From Xanthomarina gelatinilytica (GTDB lineage: Bacteria > Bacteroidota > Bacteroidia > Flavobacteriales > Flavobacteriaceae), in assembly GCF_000348685.1 (NCBI RefSeq), contig NZ_ANLA01000009.1, positions 1-64,000 of the forward strand: a DNA stretch of 64,000 bases. The letters run 5' to 3'. The notes under the pieces are model-generated. The model was not told the DNA's origin, did not search any database, and saw only the letters and a program-made list of their open reading frames with translations. Positions 45,101 through 53,781 of the stretch are shown here, piece after piece. Positions within the stretch are counted from its first letter, which is position 1. Every line of letters starts with the position of its first letter. Position numbers and translations under genes: made by a program.

Positions 45101-46221
45101 CCAGAAGGTGCCTCAACCCATTCAATGCGTTTAAAATCGTTATCGACATCACTTGTTTCATACTCAATATTGATTTCGTTTCCATTGGAATCAACAATTT
45201 GTACGAGATAAAAAATTTCTTCATCATCATCTAACTGTTCAAAATAGTATTGAGTTTGGTCTTTGGTTTTAATATTTAGAATATCGTCTCCTGTCCCATA
45301 GGTGAAGTTGTTATAAACTCCTTTGGTAATATATTCAAGTTCAGTATCATCCCAAATATGGATAGTTCCATCAGACCAGACAATATAAAAGAAGATTTGA
45401 CCATTTATTTCTTCTCGTTGGACATAGGAATTGTAGGTGTGTGTCCATCCACGACCTAATGGTTTAATAGGAAAATACGATTGAGGTAATTCAACCATTT
45501 GGGTGCTGTAGTAATGTGAAAAATTCAAATTAAATTTTACATCAGGAATTACAAAACTATTTTTTGCATAATGACTGAATACACCTTGTTCTAAACCACG
45601 TAAAAAATTTAAATTTGTTGATTGATAGTTATTAGGTGTAAAATAGTTGTCTTCATTAAGCAATTCGGCATTTGATACAGGGTGATAACTTGTATTTTGA
45701 ACGTTTGAAACGATAGTGACTAACTCGGTTGTTGTTATACCAAAATCACTATTAAAATTACTTCCAAAAAGACCATCTAACAGATTTAAATCTTCTGCTT
45801 CATTGATATAACCATAGTATTCGTGGTTAGGATCTACATCATTATATGAAACTGAACCTGTAAAATCAGGTGGAATATTCCAGGCTTCCATAATAGCAAC
45901 CAACGCTTCCCCACGACTAACAATTCCTGATGTTAATAAGTAGCCACTTGAATCCAAATGTCCTAAAACAGTAATTCCGTCACCATAGTCTAGATAACTT
46001 ACAAGGCTTATTTTTTTATCTAATTCAACGCTTCCTGTGTTATCAATATACGCAGTTGGATAACTTGCCATTGGTTGATAGTTATCTGGATTGTTTTGGT
46101 TGTAGACGACTTCATAGATAAATCCTGCAAGTGAACCACGATATACACAATCATTAGTACATTGAGAATAACTAATCCATGAGATAATAAAAAGTGATAT
46201 GGTAAATAATAGTTTTTTCAT
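42142..46221 (-). CDS. Secreted RHS polymorphic toxin with SLH-like N terminus and HNH-like tip
   Basis: I start at 46221 (MKKLLFTISLFIISWISYSQ), a signal peptide; the in-frame ATG at 46251 overlaps the previous gene. The product is about 1359 residues. An SLH-like segment comes first (GIVSRGEALVAIMEAWNIPP ... NDVDPNHEYYGYINEAEDLN), followed by a DUF6531-like region (HYYSTQMVELPQSYFPIKPL), more than 20 YD repeats and the core YYIKARYYDAKLGRFLTQDP. The tip carries LHKHHIFPQQFGSWFAKRGI ... HLRGVHG, resembling HNH/DUF2380-type nuclease tips. The shell would hold a toxin delivered to rivals. Confidence 0.85.
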   Translation of the reverse strand: MKKLLFTISLFIISWISYSQCTNDCVYRGSLAGFIYEVVYNQNNPDNYQPMASYPTAYIDNTGSVELDKKISLVSYLDYGDGITVLGHLDSSGYLLTSGIVSRGEALVAIMEAWNIPPDFTGSVSYNDVDPNHEYYGYINEAEDLNLLDGLFGSNFNSDFGITTTELVTIVSNVQNTSYHPVSNAELLNEDNYFTPNNYQSTNLNFLRGLEQGVFSHYAKNSFVIPDVKFNLNFSHYYSTQMVELPQSYFPIKPLGRGWTHTYNSYVQREEINGQIFFYIVWSDGTIHIWDDTELEYITKGVYNNFTYGTGDDILNIKTKDQTQYYFEQLDDDEEIFYLVQIVDSNGNEINIEYETSDVDNDFKRIEWVEAPSGKKLHFYYHNNTDLIDYIEDPINRQISFTYTNDINRLKRFYDAKGQDTRYYYLATDDDVPDEHAYQQYLLRKVRLPEGNSVTAEYDDDNDGKLNAYQINDNPSILINVDYSNYDAITSTVTMPMPTIGDTQDFDYEFNSVGMVTHFQNDTQDINISYPNPTNVNALLPTNININGLDIDYEYDTNGNVTEIQKEGITDEDFEYDSNNNLIHYQDANGNDTFFNYDSNNNLTSIVDALGHSVTFGYDSFGQVTSVTNQEGITINYTYESDGVVSLMYAPEGLSSTFSYDGVNRLLSQTINNQTSSFIHDDNDNLTSHTNIGGLTTTFNYDQNDNLITITNANGVNTSFTYNTEDQVVSETFGSLVKQYEYNDDGTLDKYIKPSGQEINYDYLSDGKLNEAGTISDIDYYGSSDGKKEGLISSIASDDLRYNFDYDTLNRLDEVEIDNDPNNTITYDYDNVGNITRIYYPDSPSDFHVHYYYDAKNRLQEIRTTTNGTTQTAVEYLYLDDNRLDKIFYHTDQVIEAQYSYDDAGRLTKIEHIRHNDMGGLDVLFSQEVTLDVAGNVLTDNSRYYEAIENEEDQQFNLQDETYAYNSTNHITQAGSETLTVDTDGNTIQKGNINYQYNIDDQLTSVTGNNGTTNIDFQLQYDAYGNRVQKNILQSTTTPETKRYVWDIINNNVIKEYNPTTNEQVFYVYGASGLEFSVTPSGLITNYFHGDIRGSVVFRSNPQGYIAFNHFNKYDDFGNVVTQQTTDTETFGLFTYLGKYGIMNDVTTHNGLYYIKARYYDAKLGRFLTQDPIWSTNLYPYAENNPISGIDKTGNYWETALDVASLGESSYSLYNNPNLENAGLFFWDFMAVFTPAPGSYLAKGGKYAAKYSDEIVQGGQLLIEGASSLHKHHIFPQQFGSWFAKRGISINDFTIPLSQRAHLRGVHGKGLDGKFIGRWNQRWLEFIENNPNANASEVFYFGESLLQDFGLDHLNYIKY

Positions 46222-46228
46222 GAGTGTA

Positions 46229-47131
46229 TTATTTGTTTTTAATACTTTCACTAGTTACATAAAAATGAGCAATCCGTTTTTTTACTTCAGGTTTAAAGCG
46301 TTCAGATATTTTATATTTCTCACCATCACGTAATTGAAAAAACGAACCATTGATGGTTCCTTTTAATTCATCAGGATGAATGTTAACAATCATGTGCTCA
46401 CTAATCTGTACAAAGTAGTATGGCAGTAGAGGTAATAAACTTTTAAGATTACAAGGCAAATACAGAGATTGATTTTGCCAATCTAAAAACCGAGTGTAGT
46501 TATTTTTCAGTCGAACAAATTCTTTATAGTCTTTTCCTGTTGATGCCGATTCATCTATTTGGGTCGTGTTTCGTGTAAAGTAGGCTACGTTGTTAAGTTC
46601 TACTGTTTTTTGTTGAATCTTGTCTTTTGATAGTTGTTTGGCTTCTTGAACATAATCTACATACCCAAGAATATATTTATCCTTAATAGGTACATTGTTT
46701 TCTTTATAATTCAAAGTTAATACCGTTTGTATGGAACGAATGAGTCGCTTCTCATCAAGATGAGGCTTGGTTTGTATAATAATAGGCTCTTCTTCGGTAA
46801 GGTTAATATTTTTTTTAGGGATAAAGTCGTCATGTTTGGTTTGAAGGCTTTCGTAAAAGGTTTGGTCGTCATCCAAATCGGTTACATAGATAAAAGGAAT
46901 GTTGTATTCCTTTTTAAGCAAATTGCCTAAGTAAATACCGTTATGTTCGCCTTGTAAATCTATATCCAATAGCACCAAATCAGGTCTTTTTTTGTTAATG
47001 TTACCAATAGCCTCCTCTACACTTGGCGCGTAATCATCAACTGAATAATGGTGCTCTTTCAAGATCATTTTAAGGCGTTTATAGATGAGTGCTTTGTCTT
47101 CAACAACTAAAATGTGTGCTTTTGTCTTCAT
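46229..47131 (-). CDS. LytTR-family response regulator
   Basis: This 300-residue protein has a receiver domain with Glu11-Asp12, Asp56 (LVLLDIDLQGEHNG) and the switch FIYVTDLDD. A linker of about 60 residues follows, then a LytTR-type DNA-binding region (about 190-290: FVRLKNNYTRFLDWQNQSLY, FVQISEHMIVNIHPDELKGT). It is adjacent to the kinase gene (no gap) and 7 bp before the RHS gene, so the sensor pair and toxin are probably one transcript. The pair may control the surface proteins and the toxin together. Confidence 0.85.
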   Translation of the reverse strand: MKTKAHILVVEDKALIYKRLKMILKEHHYSVDDYAPSVEEAIGNINKKRPDLVLLDIDLQGEHNGIYLGNLLKKEYNIPFIYVTDLDDDQTFYESLQTKHDDFIPKKNINLTEEEPIIIQTKPHLDEKRLIRSIQTVLTLNYKENNVPIKDKYILGYVDYVQEAKQLSKDKIQQKTVELNNVAYFTRNTTQIDESASTGKDYKEFVRLKNNYTRFLDWQNQSLYLPCNLKSLLPLLPYYFVQISEHMIVNIHPDELKGTINGSFFQLRDGEKYKISERFKPEVKKRIAHFYVTSESIKNK

Positions 47132-49198
47132 TTATGCAGCAGTTTTGGGTAAGGTTATGTTCATGGCAACACCATTGGAACCATCAATGGTAAATGTGCC
47201 ACCATACTCTTTGGTTAATAATTTAATGGTTTCCAGCCCAAAAGAATCCAATTCATTAATATCAAAATCTTTTGGTAAGCCTTTGCCATTATCTTTAAGT
47301 GTTAGTTTATATACATTGTCTTGAGAGGTTAAGGCAATATGTATGGTGCCTTCTTTTTGGTCTTCAAAAGCATATTTATAAGAGTTGGTAACAAACTCAT
47401 TTACTATTAACCCAACAGGAAAAGAGGTATTGGCTAGTAACGTTTCGTTTTCATTAGTTGTATTGGTAATAGTTACACTGTCTTTCTCATAAGCTTGTTT
47501 CACATTTTCAACCAAGGTGTCAATATAGTTTTTAGCCTGTACAGAAGTTACATCATCCTTTTTAAAGAGTTGTTTGTGTACTTCAAACATACTGCGCATA
47601 CGGTTTTGAAGGTCGTTAAGTTTGTTTTGGTAGGCTTTGTCTTCAAAACGTCCTTTAGCAAGATTGATAAATAAATCGATAAACGAGAGATTGTTTTTCA
47701 TACGATGATGCAACTCCTTTTGCAAAGTTTCTACCATGTTCTTTTGTTGTTCTATTTCGTCTTTTTGGTTACTAATGATTTGTTTGGCTTTGGCTTCTGC
47801 TTTGTATCGCCTCCAGATAAAGAATGCAGAAACACTCAATAGTAAGATTCCCAACCCTAATATCCAGCTTCGGGTATTGGCTTTTTGGGTAAGTAGTTCT
47901 TGTTCTTGTGTTGCAATTTTTTGCTCGGCGAGTTGTTTTTCTTTTTTTTCGGTTTGGTATTTGGTTTCTATGTCTGAAAATTTTGAATCTAGGTTTTGTT
48001 TATTAATGGAGTCATTTATCTTTTTGAATTTTTTATGATATTCAAGGCTTTTTTTGTAATTGCTTTTACCTTCGTAAACTTCTGATAAATTTGAAAATAT
48101 AGCTGATTTAGAATTGTTGTCTATAATATTGGGAGTGATGGTGTCTTTAGCAATTTCTAATAATACCATTTCAGCTTTATTGTATTGTTTTAGATTCAGA
48201 TAGGCATTTGATAATGTTAAGTTAGCTCCACTTATTGCTAATTTATGGTTGATTTCTTTTGCGATTTTTAATGCCAATTCGCCATATTTAACAACACTAT
48301 CATACCTATTAATTTTCTGATAAACGACAGCAATATTATTTAACACATCAAATTCATATAATTTGTCATTTTGTTTTCTAAAAAAATCTAAAGCTATTTT
48401 ATTGTGATGAAGAGCCTTGTCGTAAATTCCCCACCTTGAATAATTAATACCTAAACCATGATGGTTCATGTTAACATAGGTTTGAAGAGAAACACTATCA
48501 GAAAATTCTAATGATTTTAAGAAATACTCTTCTGCTTTCTTATAATTTTCTATACCCATATATTTATACCCAAGTAGGTAGAGCGAATAACTTTTTTGAG
48601 TTGGAGCATTTGTTTTTTCCGCAATTTCAACTCCTTTTAAAATAGCTTCAATACTATTATCAGTTTGTCCAATTTTATCATAGGCTGCAGATAAATTAGA
48701 ATAGATAGTTGAAAGAACGGTTAGTTTATTACCTCCGCCATTTTTATTGTATTCTACAATCCCTTTATTGTAGGTTTCAATTGCCTTTTCGTATAATTGA
48801 AAATGGTGATATGCTCTTCCTAGTTGATTAATATCCAGTAAGTATCCTTTTAAGTTGTTTCTGTTTTTATTTATATCTAATGCTTTTTTTGCGAAATAAA
48901 AGGCTTTTGAGGAATCCATCTTTTTCATGTAAGCCTCTGAAATATATTTATATGCTTTAGTTTCTAATTCGTAATTATTTAGTGATTTAGAAATGTCAGC
49001 CATTTCAGTGAAGTAAGGTAATGCATCATTTAATGATGCTTCACTAATGAGAAGAGAGTTTAAGGAATCTAGAATAAAAAGTTTTGATTTCTGGGTATTG
49101 CTTTGATCCAAAGCGATTTTAAGGCTATCAATTTTACTCTCTTGTCCAAAGTTCAAAAAACTAATAAATAATACAGATAATAATAGAAGATGCTTCAT
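47132..49198 (-). CDS. TPR-containing histidine kinase (HisKA_2 type)
   Basis: This 688-residue protein has a signal peptide (about 1-18) and around ten TPR units (about 60-400), which form a periplasmic sensor. One membrane helix follows (SWILGLGILLLSVSAFFIWR), then a coiled coil. The HisKA_2 region carries the phospho-acceptor His in LQKELHHRMKNNLSFIDLFI, and the HATPase domain shows IVNEFVTNSYKYAFED and DNGKGLP. It is the first gene of the long operon reaching 35552 and directly precedes the LytTR regulator, its likely partner. Confidence 0.9.
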   Translation of the reverse strand: MKHLLLLSVLFISFLNFGQESKIDSLKIALDQSNTQKSKLFILDSLNSLLISEASLNDALPYFTEMADISKSLNNYELETKAYKYISEAYMKKMDSSKAFYFAKKALDINKNRNNLKGYLLDINQLGRAYHHFQLYEKAIETYNKGIVEYNKNGGGNKLTVLSTIYSNLSAAYDKIGQTDNSIEAILKGVEIAEKTNAPTQKSYSLYLLGYKYMGIENYKKAEEYFLKSLEFSDSVSLQTYVNMNHHGLGINYSRWGIYDKALHHNKIALDFFRKQNDKLYEFDVLNNIAVVYQKINRYDSVVKYGELALKIAKEINHKLAISGANLTLSNAYLNLKQYNKAEMVLLEIAKDTITPNIIDNNSKSAIFSNLSEVYEGKSNYKKSLEYHKKFKKINDSINKQNLDSKFSDIETKYQTEKKEKQLAEQKIATQEQELLTQKANTRSWILGLGILLLSVSAFFIWRRYKAEAKAKQIISNQKDEIEQQKNMVETLQKELHHRMKNNLSFIDLFINLAKGRFEDKAYQNKLNDLQNRMRSMFEVHKQLFKKDDVTSVQAKNYIDTLVENVKQAYEKDSVTITNTTNENETLLANTSFPVGLIVNEFVTNSYKYAFEDQKEGTIHIALTSQDNVYKLTLKDNGKGLPKDFDINELDSFGLETIKLLTKEYGGTFTIDGSNGVAMNITLPKTAA

Positions 49199-49598
49199 GT
49201 AAGAAATTTAACATTAAATATAAATGTTAAAATTTTAACATTCAAAAGAAATCAATGGTTATTTTTCATAAATGAATTATCACTAATTTTTAGTGTTTTT
49301 TCACTTAAAAAAATTAGATTTTCACAGTTTTAAGCTTATGTTTAAGTGGTATTGAACTGTAAAATGATTGATTATCATGGCTTTAGTATAAAAATAAATG
49401 AATGCCAAAGGCATGATTAGTAATATAGTTGTGTTTGAATGTTAGATTTTACCTTTCCAATCCAAGATCTCGATTTTTGGTTCTGGAAGATTTTAATTCT
49501 TGAGTTCTTGATTTTTTTATATCTAGGCTATAGGCGAGTTCTCCATCTCTCAGCCCTTCAATATATTTGTTAGAAGAAGATGTGTTGAGAATGTTTTC
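49199..49598. other. Intergenic stretch with a possible C-terminal gene scrap
   Basis: The first 240 bp are AT-rich and should hold the promoter of the kinase operon; I found no convincing TTG/TAnnTTTG pair. On the minus strand 49440-49580 is open as KYIEGLRDGELAYSLDIKKS and RTQELKSSRTKNRDLGLER before a stop. It looks like the end of a lost gene, possibly linked to the hsdM scrap next to it. Not assigned. Confidence 0.4.
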
Positions 49599-49790
49599 TT
49601 ATAATTTTGGTTTTTGCTGTTTAAGAAGATAGCCATTATTAAATCCTTTAATGTATTTTTCCATATTTATTAGCACCAAACCTAATAATGGGTCTTTATA
49701 CTCGGCAGCGGTCAATTTAGAATTGGCTCTTAAGTCGTCTGCTGCGTCCCAAAGTTCGGTTTCTAGCTGTTTTATGTTTTGTTGGATCAT
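49599..49790 (-). pseudogene. N-terminal remnant of a second HsdM-type methyltransferase
   Basis: From ATG at 49790 the frame reads QQNIKQLETELWDAADDLRA and NSKLTAAEYKDPLLGLVLI, the characteristic first 45 residues of HsdM proteins. After that it loses the pattern and stops at 63 codons. It differs clearly from the intact HsdM at 33810 (ETLWDSANKLRGTVESSEYK), so it derives from another type I system. The catalytic parts are absent. Confidence 0.7.
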
Positions 49791-50233
49791 GTATAATTTA
49801 AATAGCGATTATAAAAGAATCTTATATTTTTTAAAAATATAACTTTTACTTAAAACATAGATGAGGATTTCCTCAATTATTCAGAAGAATTTACAACCTC
49901 ACAAGTTACTGATTGATTTCAAACCTAATAAAAACTTAAAACTATCAATCTCTTATCTCTGGCTATCTATCCTTTTAGTAACATGAAGTATCCTAAAAAC
50001 AAAAGTTCTTTTATAGAATGAGCCATAAAAACACTTTTACTTTATAACAATTAATATCTAAAACACCCTTTACTTTGTTACAAACAAATTAAAAAACAAC
50101 CTTTACATTAAATCATTTTTAATGCTTCATTATTAATCTATAATCATTAATTTCATGTAATTTTATAATCTCAACCTTTATCTGCTTTATATGCCATTGC
50201 AAAAAACAGGAAGGAGTTAGAAATCCTAAACCC
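49791..50233. other. Intergenic stretch without recognised features
   Basis: No gene or strong hairpin was found in these 440 bp. The last part before the 50234 start should hold its promoter, and AAGGAG at about 50212 is a purine-rich ribosome-binding site candidate, though rather far from the ATG. Confidence 0.5.
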
Positions 50234-50743
50234 ATGCCCATATTTAAAAAATTAGTGATAATGATTGTACTGGGAATACTAGGATTGGTATTGTATGCTT
50301 TATTCTTTTACAACCCCTGCAATTACAGCCACAAAAAACCCAATCCCGACAACAAGTACCAACTCTTAATTGCAAATGAAGGGAGCCATTTCAAAGATTC
50401 CGTAGTTAGCGTATTAACACAACATTACAGCTCTAAACCCGTAAACATTAAAATCATTCCCCTAAGTGCCTTATCTCAAATAGAACCCAAAGAGTATCAC
50501 GCCATAGTCCTCCTCTTTTCTTGGTACACCTGGAAACCTCCTCCTGAAGTGGAAGGATTTGTACACAAGCATCATAACTGCCTGGAAAACATAGTCAGCT
50601 TTAGCACCTCTTTTTATGGAAACCTGAAAATGAAGGAATTGGATGGAATAACGGGTGCCTCAAAAATGAGTGATGCAAATGGCTATGCCCAAAAACTTAT
50701 TGAAAAAATAAACCCTTTGCTCAATATTGACAAGCAAAACTGA
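50234..50743 (+). CDS. Membrane-anchored protein, possibly flavodoxin-like
   Basis: This 169-residue protein has one N-terminal membrane helix (KKLVIMIVLGILGLVLYALF). The remainder alternates strands and helices: KYQLLIANEGSHFKDSVVSV, YHAIVLLFSWYTWKPPPEVE, IVSFSTSFYGNLKMKELDGI. It ends in GITGASKMSDANGYAQKLIE. The alpha/beta order suggests a flavodoxin-type fold facing the periplasm or cytoplasm, but the usual flavin loop is not clear. It stands alone between a 440-bp gap and a converging gene. Function is unknown. Confidence 0.6.
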   Translation: MPIFKKLVIMIVLGILGLVLYALFFYNPCNYSHKKPNPDNKYQLLIANEGSHFKDSVVSVLTQHYSSKPVNIKIIPLSALSQIEPKEYHAIVLLFSWYTWKPPPEVEGFVHKHHNCLENIVSFSTSFYGNLKMKELDGITGASKMSDANGYAQKLIEKINPLLNIDKQN

Positions 50744-50803
50744 GCAAAAATTATTTTATATTTCTACTAAAATAAGCAACCCATAGAACAGACAAACAAT
50801 TCC

Positions 50804-51556
50804 CTAATCCTTAACAGACAAAACCGAAATCCCAACCCCTTCCTTCGCTTTCAACAAATACAGCTCCCCATCTATGTCTTGATAATAACGAATGCCAATA
50901 ACTCCCAGTTCCAATCCCAGACCAGCAGGTGTTTCGGTAACAGCAAAACTTAAGGAATCTCCTGCAAAATCTTTGGCCAATACCAAACTGTCCGCCAAAT
51001 GCAATTTATAATCCAAAGTCTTAAAATTAAAATCCAAAACCCCAAACTGTAAGGCAATATGGGTAGCTCCCGAAATAAAAGAAACTTGTTTCATTTGAAA
51101 CTTCGGAATGGTCAATGTGTATGTGTCCCAATCCATCTCAAAATCAAAAGGCAATACGTTTTTAGGTTTACAATCTGGTGTATATGTAAAACGTACCAGG
51201 CTTCGTTTGCCTTCATCCAATTCAAGCCCTCTATACACCAAGCGTTGTCCACGCCCATTCACAGGATCCAAAGCCTTCAAACCCGTAAATAAAGTCATCA
51301 ACCTACTGTGAAATAGAGGAAACTTATGTTGAACGTAAAACGGTCTTAAGGCCTGCCTAAAAACCTTATTCAACCGGGAACAATGTCCAAATTCACTATT
51401 GTTCTCCCTTACACGTACCATACTCGCTTTGGTTTTAATAGCCTCCCTGGTAAATCCACCGCCAGCTTTGCGGCTTACAGGTTTACCTAATAACTCATAA
51501 AAATTAATGCCCCAAATTGTACCAATAATGGTAAATAAACTCTTGTACTTTGCCAT
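50804..51556 (-). CDS. Conserved-looking hypothetical protein, 250 residues
   Basis: I do not recognise a named domain. The protein has no signal peptide. It starts MAKYKSLFTIIGTIWGINFY, continues with a basic segment (GKPVSRKAGGGFTREAIKTK) and then many beta strands (LVRFTYTPDCKPKNVLPFDF, WDTYTLTIPKFQMKQVSFIS, ALQFGVLDFNFKTLDYKLHL). Beta-rich soluble proteins of this length with such a start occur in many Bacteroidota. It converges on the 50234 gene. Confidence 0.6.
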   Translation of the reverse strand: MAKYKSLFTIIGTIWGINFYELLGKPVSRKAGGGFTREAIKTKASMVRVRENNSEFGHCSRLNKVFRQALRPFYVQHKFPLFHSRLMTLFTGLKALDPVNGRGQRLVYRGLELDEGKRSLVRFTYTPDCKPKNVLPFDFEMDWDTYTLTIPKFQMKQVSFISGATHIALQFGVLDFNFKTLDYKLHLADSLVLAKDFAGDSLSFAVTETPAGLGLELGVIGIRYYQDIDGELYLLKAKEGVGISVLSVKD

Positions 51557-51660
51557 AATTTCTGTTTTTTTAAATGAATAATTCGATCTCTATACCTTTT
51601 AAATAACTGCCAAAAACCCCACCTGAACAGACAGGGAAGCAAAATCAAAACCCCAACCCT

Positions 51661-51758
51661 CTTAATACTTAATACTCAATACTTAATACTTAATACTTAA
51701 TACTTAATACTTAATACTTAATACTTAATACTCAATACTTAATACTCAATACTCAACA
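51661..51758 (+). repeat. Tandem heptamer array, about 14 units
   Basis: The unit is CTTAATA, repeated about 14 times without gaps, with four units carrying T-to-C as CTCAATA and the last degraded. Such a short pure array is prone to slipped-strand copy-number change. It lies between divergently oriented genes (50804 on minus, 52287 on plus). Confidence 0.9.
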
Positions 51759-51818
51759 CCCCACTCCCCTTAACCCCCTAACTCCCATAAAGATACTAAA
51801 TATTTCCATTATATTTAT

Positions 51819-51862
51819 GCCGTGCTTATGTCGTGCTTATACCGTGCTTATGTCGTGCTATA
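51819..51862 (+). repeat. Four copies of an 11-bp tandem repeat
   Basis: The unit is (G/A)(T/C)CGTGCTTAT, present four times with the last copy imperfect. It is different in sequence from the nearby heptamer array. No function is visible. Confidence 0.8.
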
Positions 51863-52286
51863 TTCCTAATAACCTCGTATAAGATGAGGCCTAGATCAAA
51901 TCAACCTCAGTTCAATTACCAACAAAGGATTATTGAAGCTTTCACCTTTGTAATGGAAATGCATACAGGCTATTCGCTTACGCCAAAATAGGGTCATGGA
52001 AATGAATGCCTAACAACCCTTCTATACAAACTCTGGCGTACTTGCAAAAACCTCATGGCTGTTCATGACATTTGAATTAAAATTGGCACTACGCCTCTGG
52101 TGCTCCCTAGCGAAGCCTTCAAAAAATACAGATGCCACATGCATAACCAAAACCAGGTTCATCTCTTCTATGCCTTTACACGCAACCAATGTTTAATCCT
52201 CATCCTAAAAATTTTATAATTTTAAGTAAACTTTAATAAGCAACTCCGACTTAAATGGGTACATTCATGTTCAAAACAAAAAAACC

Positions 52287-52622
52287 ATGCAAAAAACCTA
52301 TTACGACCCAGCAGACCTTAAAAAATTTGGTAAAATATCCGATTGGAATGAAGAACTCAGTTCTAAGTTCTTTGAGTATTACAATACTGTTTTTAATGAA
52401 GGAGCACTTTCCGAAAGGGAAAAATCCCTGATTGCTTTAGCTGTAGCTCACACCATACAATGTCCTTATTGTATTGATGCTTATACAGGAGACGGCCTGC
52501 AACGCGGCATCACTAAAGAAGAAATGATGGAAGCTCTACATGTAGCTGCTGCCATTCGTGGTGGCGCTTCTTTGGTTCATGGCGTACAAATGATGAATAA
52601 AGTGAATAAATTAGACCTTTAA
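52287..52622 (+). CDS. Arsenosugar-cluster peroxidase-like (AhpD/carboxymuconolactone decarboxylase fold) protein
   Basis: This 111-residue protein has the AhpD-type redox motif HTIQCPYCID with His55, Cys59 and Cys62. The typical small helical fold opens with LSSKFFEYYNTVFNEGALSE, and the end reads HVAAAIRGGASLVHGVQMM. This form is the one regularly found directly before arsS in marine bacteria. It could supply disulfide reduction or peroxidase activity during arsenic handling. It starts the plus-strand cluster, 43 bp before arsS. Confidence 0.85.
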   Translation: MQKTYYDPADLKKFGKISDWNEELSSKFFEYYNTVFNEGALSEREKSLIALAVAHTIQCPYCIDAYTGDGLQRGITKEEMMEALHVAAAIRGGASLVHGVQMMNKVNKLDL

Positions 52623-52665
52623 GCTCTGGACAAACGCAGTCAAGACCGCAATTTAATATCATAAA

Positions 52666-53721
52666 ATGATCGATTCCCTACATAAACGCCAAAGTGAGTT
52701 GGCAAATAGCAACAAACAACTGGAATTTCTATCCAACGGTATCTTTAAAAATGGCGAACTTACCACCTTCAACAATAAAATTGCTGAAACCAAACAGTTC
52801 CCATTAAAACCAAAAAAACTGGAAGTACTTCAAATCAATTTGGGCTACATGTGCAATCAGGTTTGCGAACACTGCCATGTGGATGCTGGTCCAGACCGAA
52901 AGGAAATCATGACCAAAGACACCATGTTACAATGCTTAAAGGTGATAAAAAACACGCAAGCTCACACCCTGGACCTTACTGGTGGTGCCCCAGAAATGAA
53001 TCCCCATTTTAAATGGTTTGTGGAAGAAGCAACCAAAATTGGCATAAAGGATGTTATTGTGCGCTCCAACCTAACCATATTAAGGGCGAATAAAAAATAT
53101 TACAGCCTCCCGGGGTTTTTTAAAAAACACAACATTCATGTGGTGTCCTCCATGCCTCATTGGACCAAAGGCAAAACCGATAAACAACGTGGTTCTGGTG
53201 TTTTTGATAAGTCCATTAAAGCACTTCAGGAACTCAATGCCATAGGTTATGGCATGCCAAACAGCCACCTAAAACTGGATCTGGTGCATAACCCTTCTGG
53301 TGCTTTTTTACCGGGAAATCAGGTGGCTTTGGAAAAAGAGTTTAAAAAAGCACTGCTGGAAGATTTTGGCATCCAGTTTCATAACCTTTTTACCATTACA
53401 AATTTACCCATCAGTAGGTTTTTGGATTACCTCATTGCCTCTGAAAATTACGAGGACTACATGTACGCGCTGGTAGAGGCCTACAATCCAGAAACCGTTA
53501 AAAACCTCATGTGTACCAATACCATTTCTGTGAGTTGGAATGGCTTTTTATACGATTGCGATTTTAACCAAATGCTGGAACTCCCTGTAAACAGCAACCT
53601 AAAACATATTAGTGAATACAACGAAGAAACATTGCAAAACAGAAACATCATCACCTCACAACATTGCTATGGTTGCACTGCTGGCGCTGGCAGCAGCTGC
53701 CAAGGAAACCTAATTCCATAG
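52666..53721 (+). CDS. arsS: Radical SAM protein ArsS (arsenosugar biosynthesis)
   Basis: This 351-residue protein has the radical SAM cluster motif C-x3-C-x2-C at Cys63, Cys67 and Cys70 (GYMCNQVCEHCHVDAG), the glycine-rich LDLTGGAPEMNPH, and the DUF3641 C-terminal domain with further Cys residues (NLMCTNTISV, YDCDFNQ, QHCYGCTAGAGSSCQGN). These may hold extra iron-sulfur clusters. ArsS makes the ribose-arsenic link using S-adenosylmethionine as the sugar donor, after ArsM methylation. No arsM is in the window, so it must be elsewhere if the pathway is complete. Confidence 0.9.
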   Translation: MIDSLHKRQSELANSNKQLEFLSNGIFKNGELTTFNNKIAETKQFPLKPKKLEVLQINLGYMCNQVCEHCHVDAGPDRKEIMTKDTMLQCLKVIKNTQAHTLDLTGGAPEMNPHFKWFVEEATKIGIKDVIVRSNLTILRANKKYYSLPGFFKKHNIHVVSSMPHWTKGKTDKQRGSGVFDKSIKALQELNAIGYGMPNSHLKLDLVHNPSGAFLPGNQVALEKEFKKALLEDFGIQFHNLFTITNLPISRFLDYLIASENYEDYMYALVEAYNPETVKNLMCTNTISVSWNGFLYDCDFNQMLELPVNSNLKHISEYNEETLQNRNIITSQHCYGCTAGAGSSCQGNLIP

Positions 53722-53781
53722 TAAACAGACAGCTCATGAGCCAAAAACACAAAGTACAACCTAAGCACAAGTCACCTAAAC

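Larger units (their letters stand above)
51557..52286. other. Non-coding stretch with two tandem repeats
   Basis: The 730-bp gap before the arsenosugar cluster holds a 7-bp repeat array (51661-51758) and four copies of an 11-bp unit (51819-51862). The remaining 420 bp contain only short open frames with no recognised content. The right end should hold the promoter of the cluster. Confidence 0.55.

Noticed and set aside
51661-51758. CRISPR array or origin iterons
   Set aside because: The unit is 7 bp without spacers, and no replication gene is adjacent; it is a simple tandem repeat.
51883-51990. Short open frame MRPRSNQPQFNYQQRIIEAF in the gap before the arsenosugar cluster
   Set aside because: It is about 36 codons with no recognisable family and no support from its neighbours.
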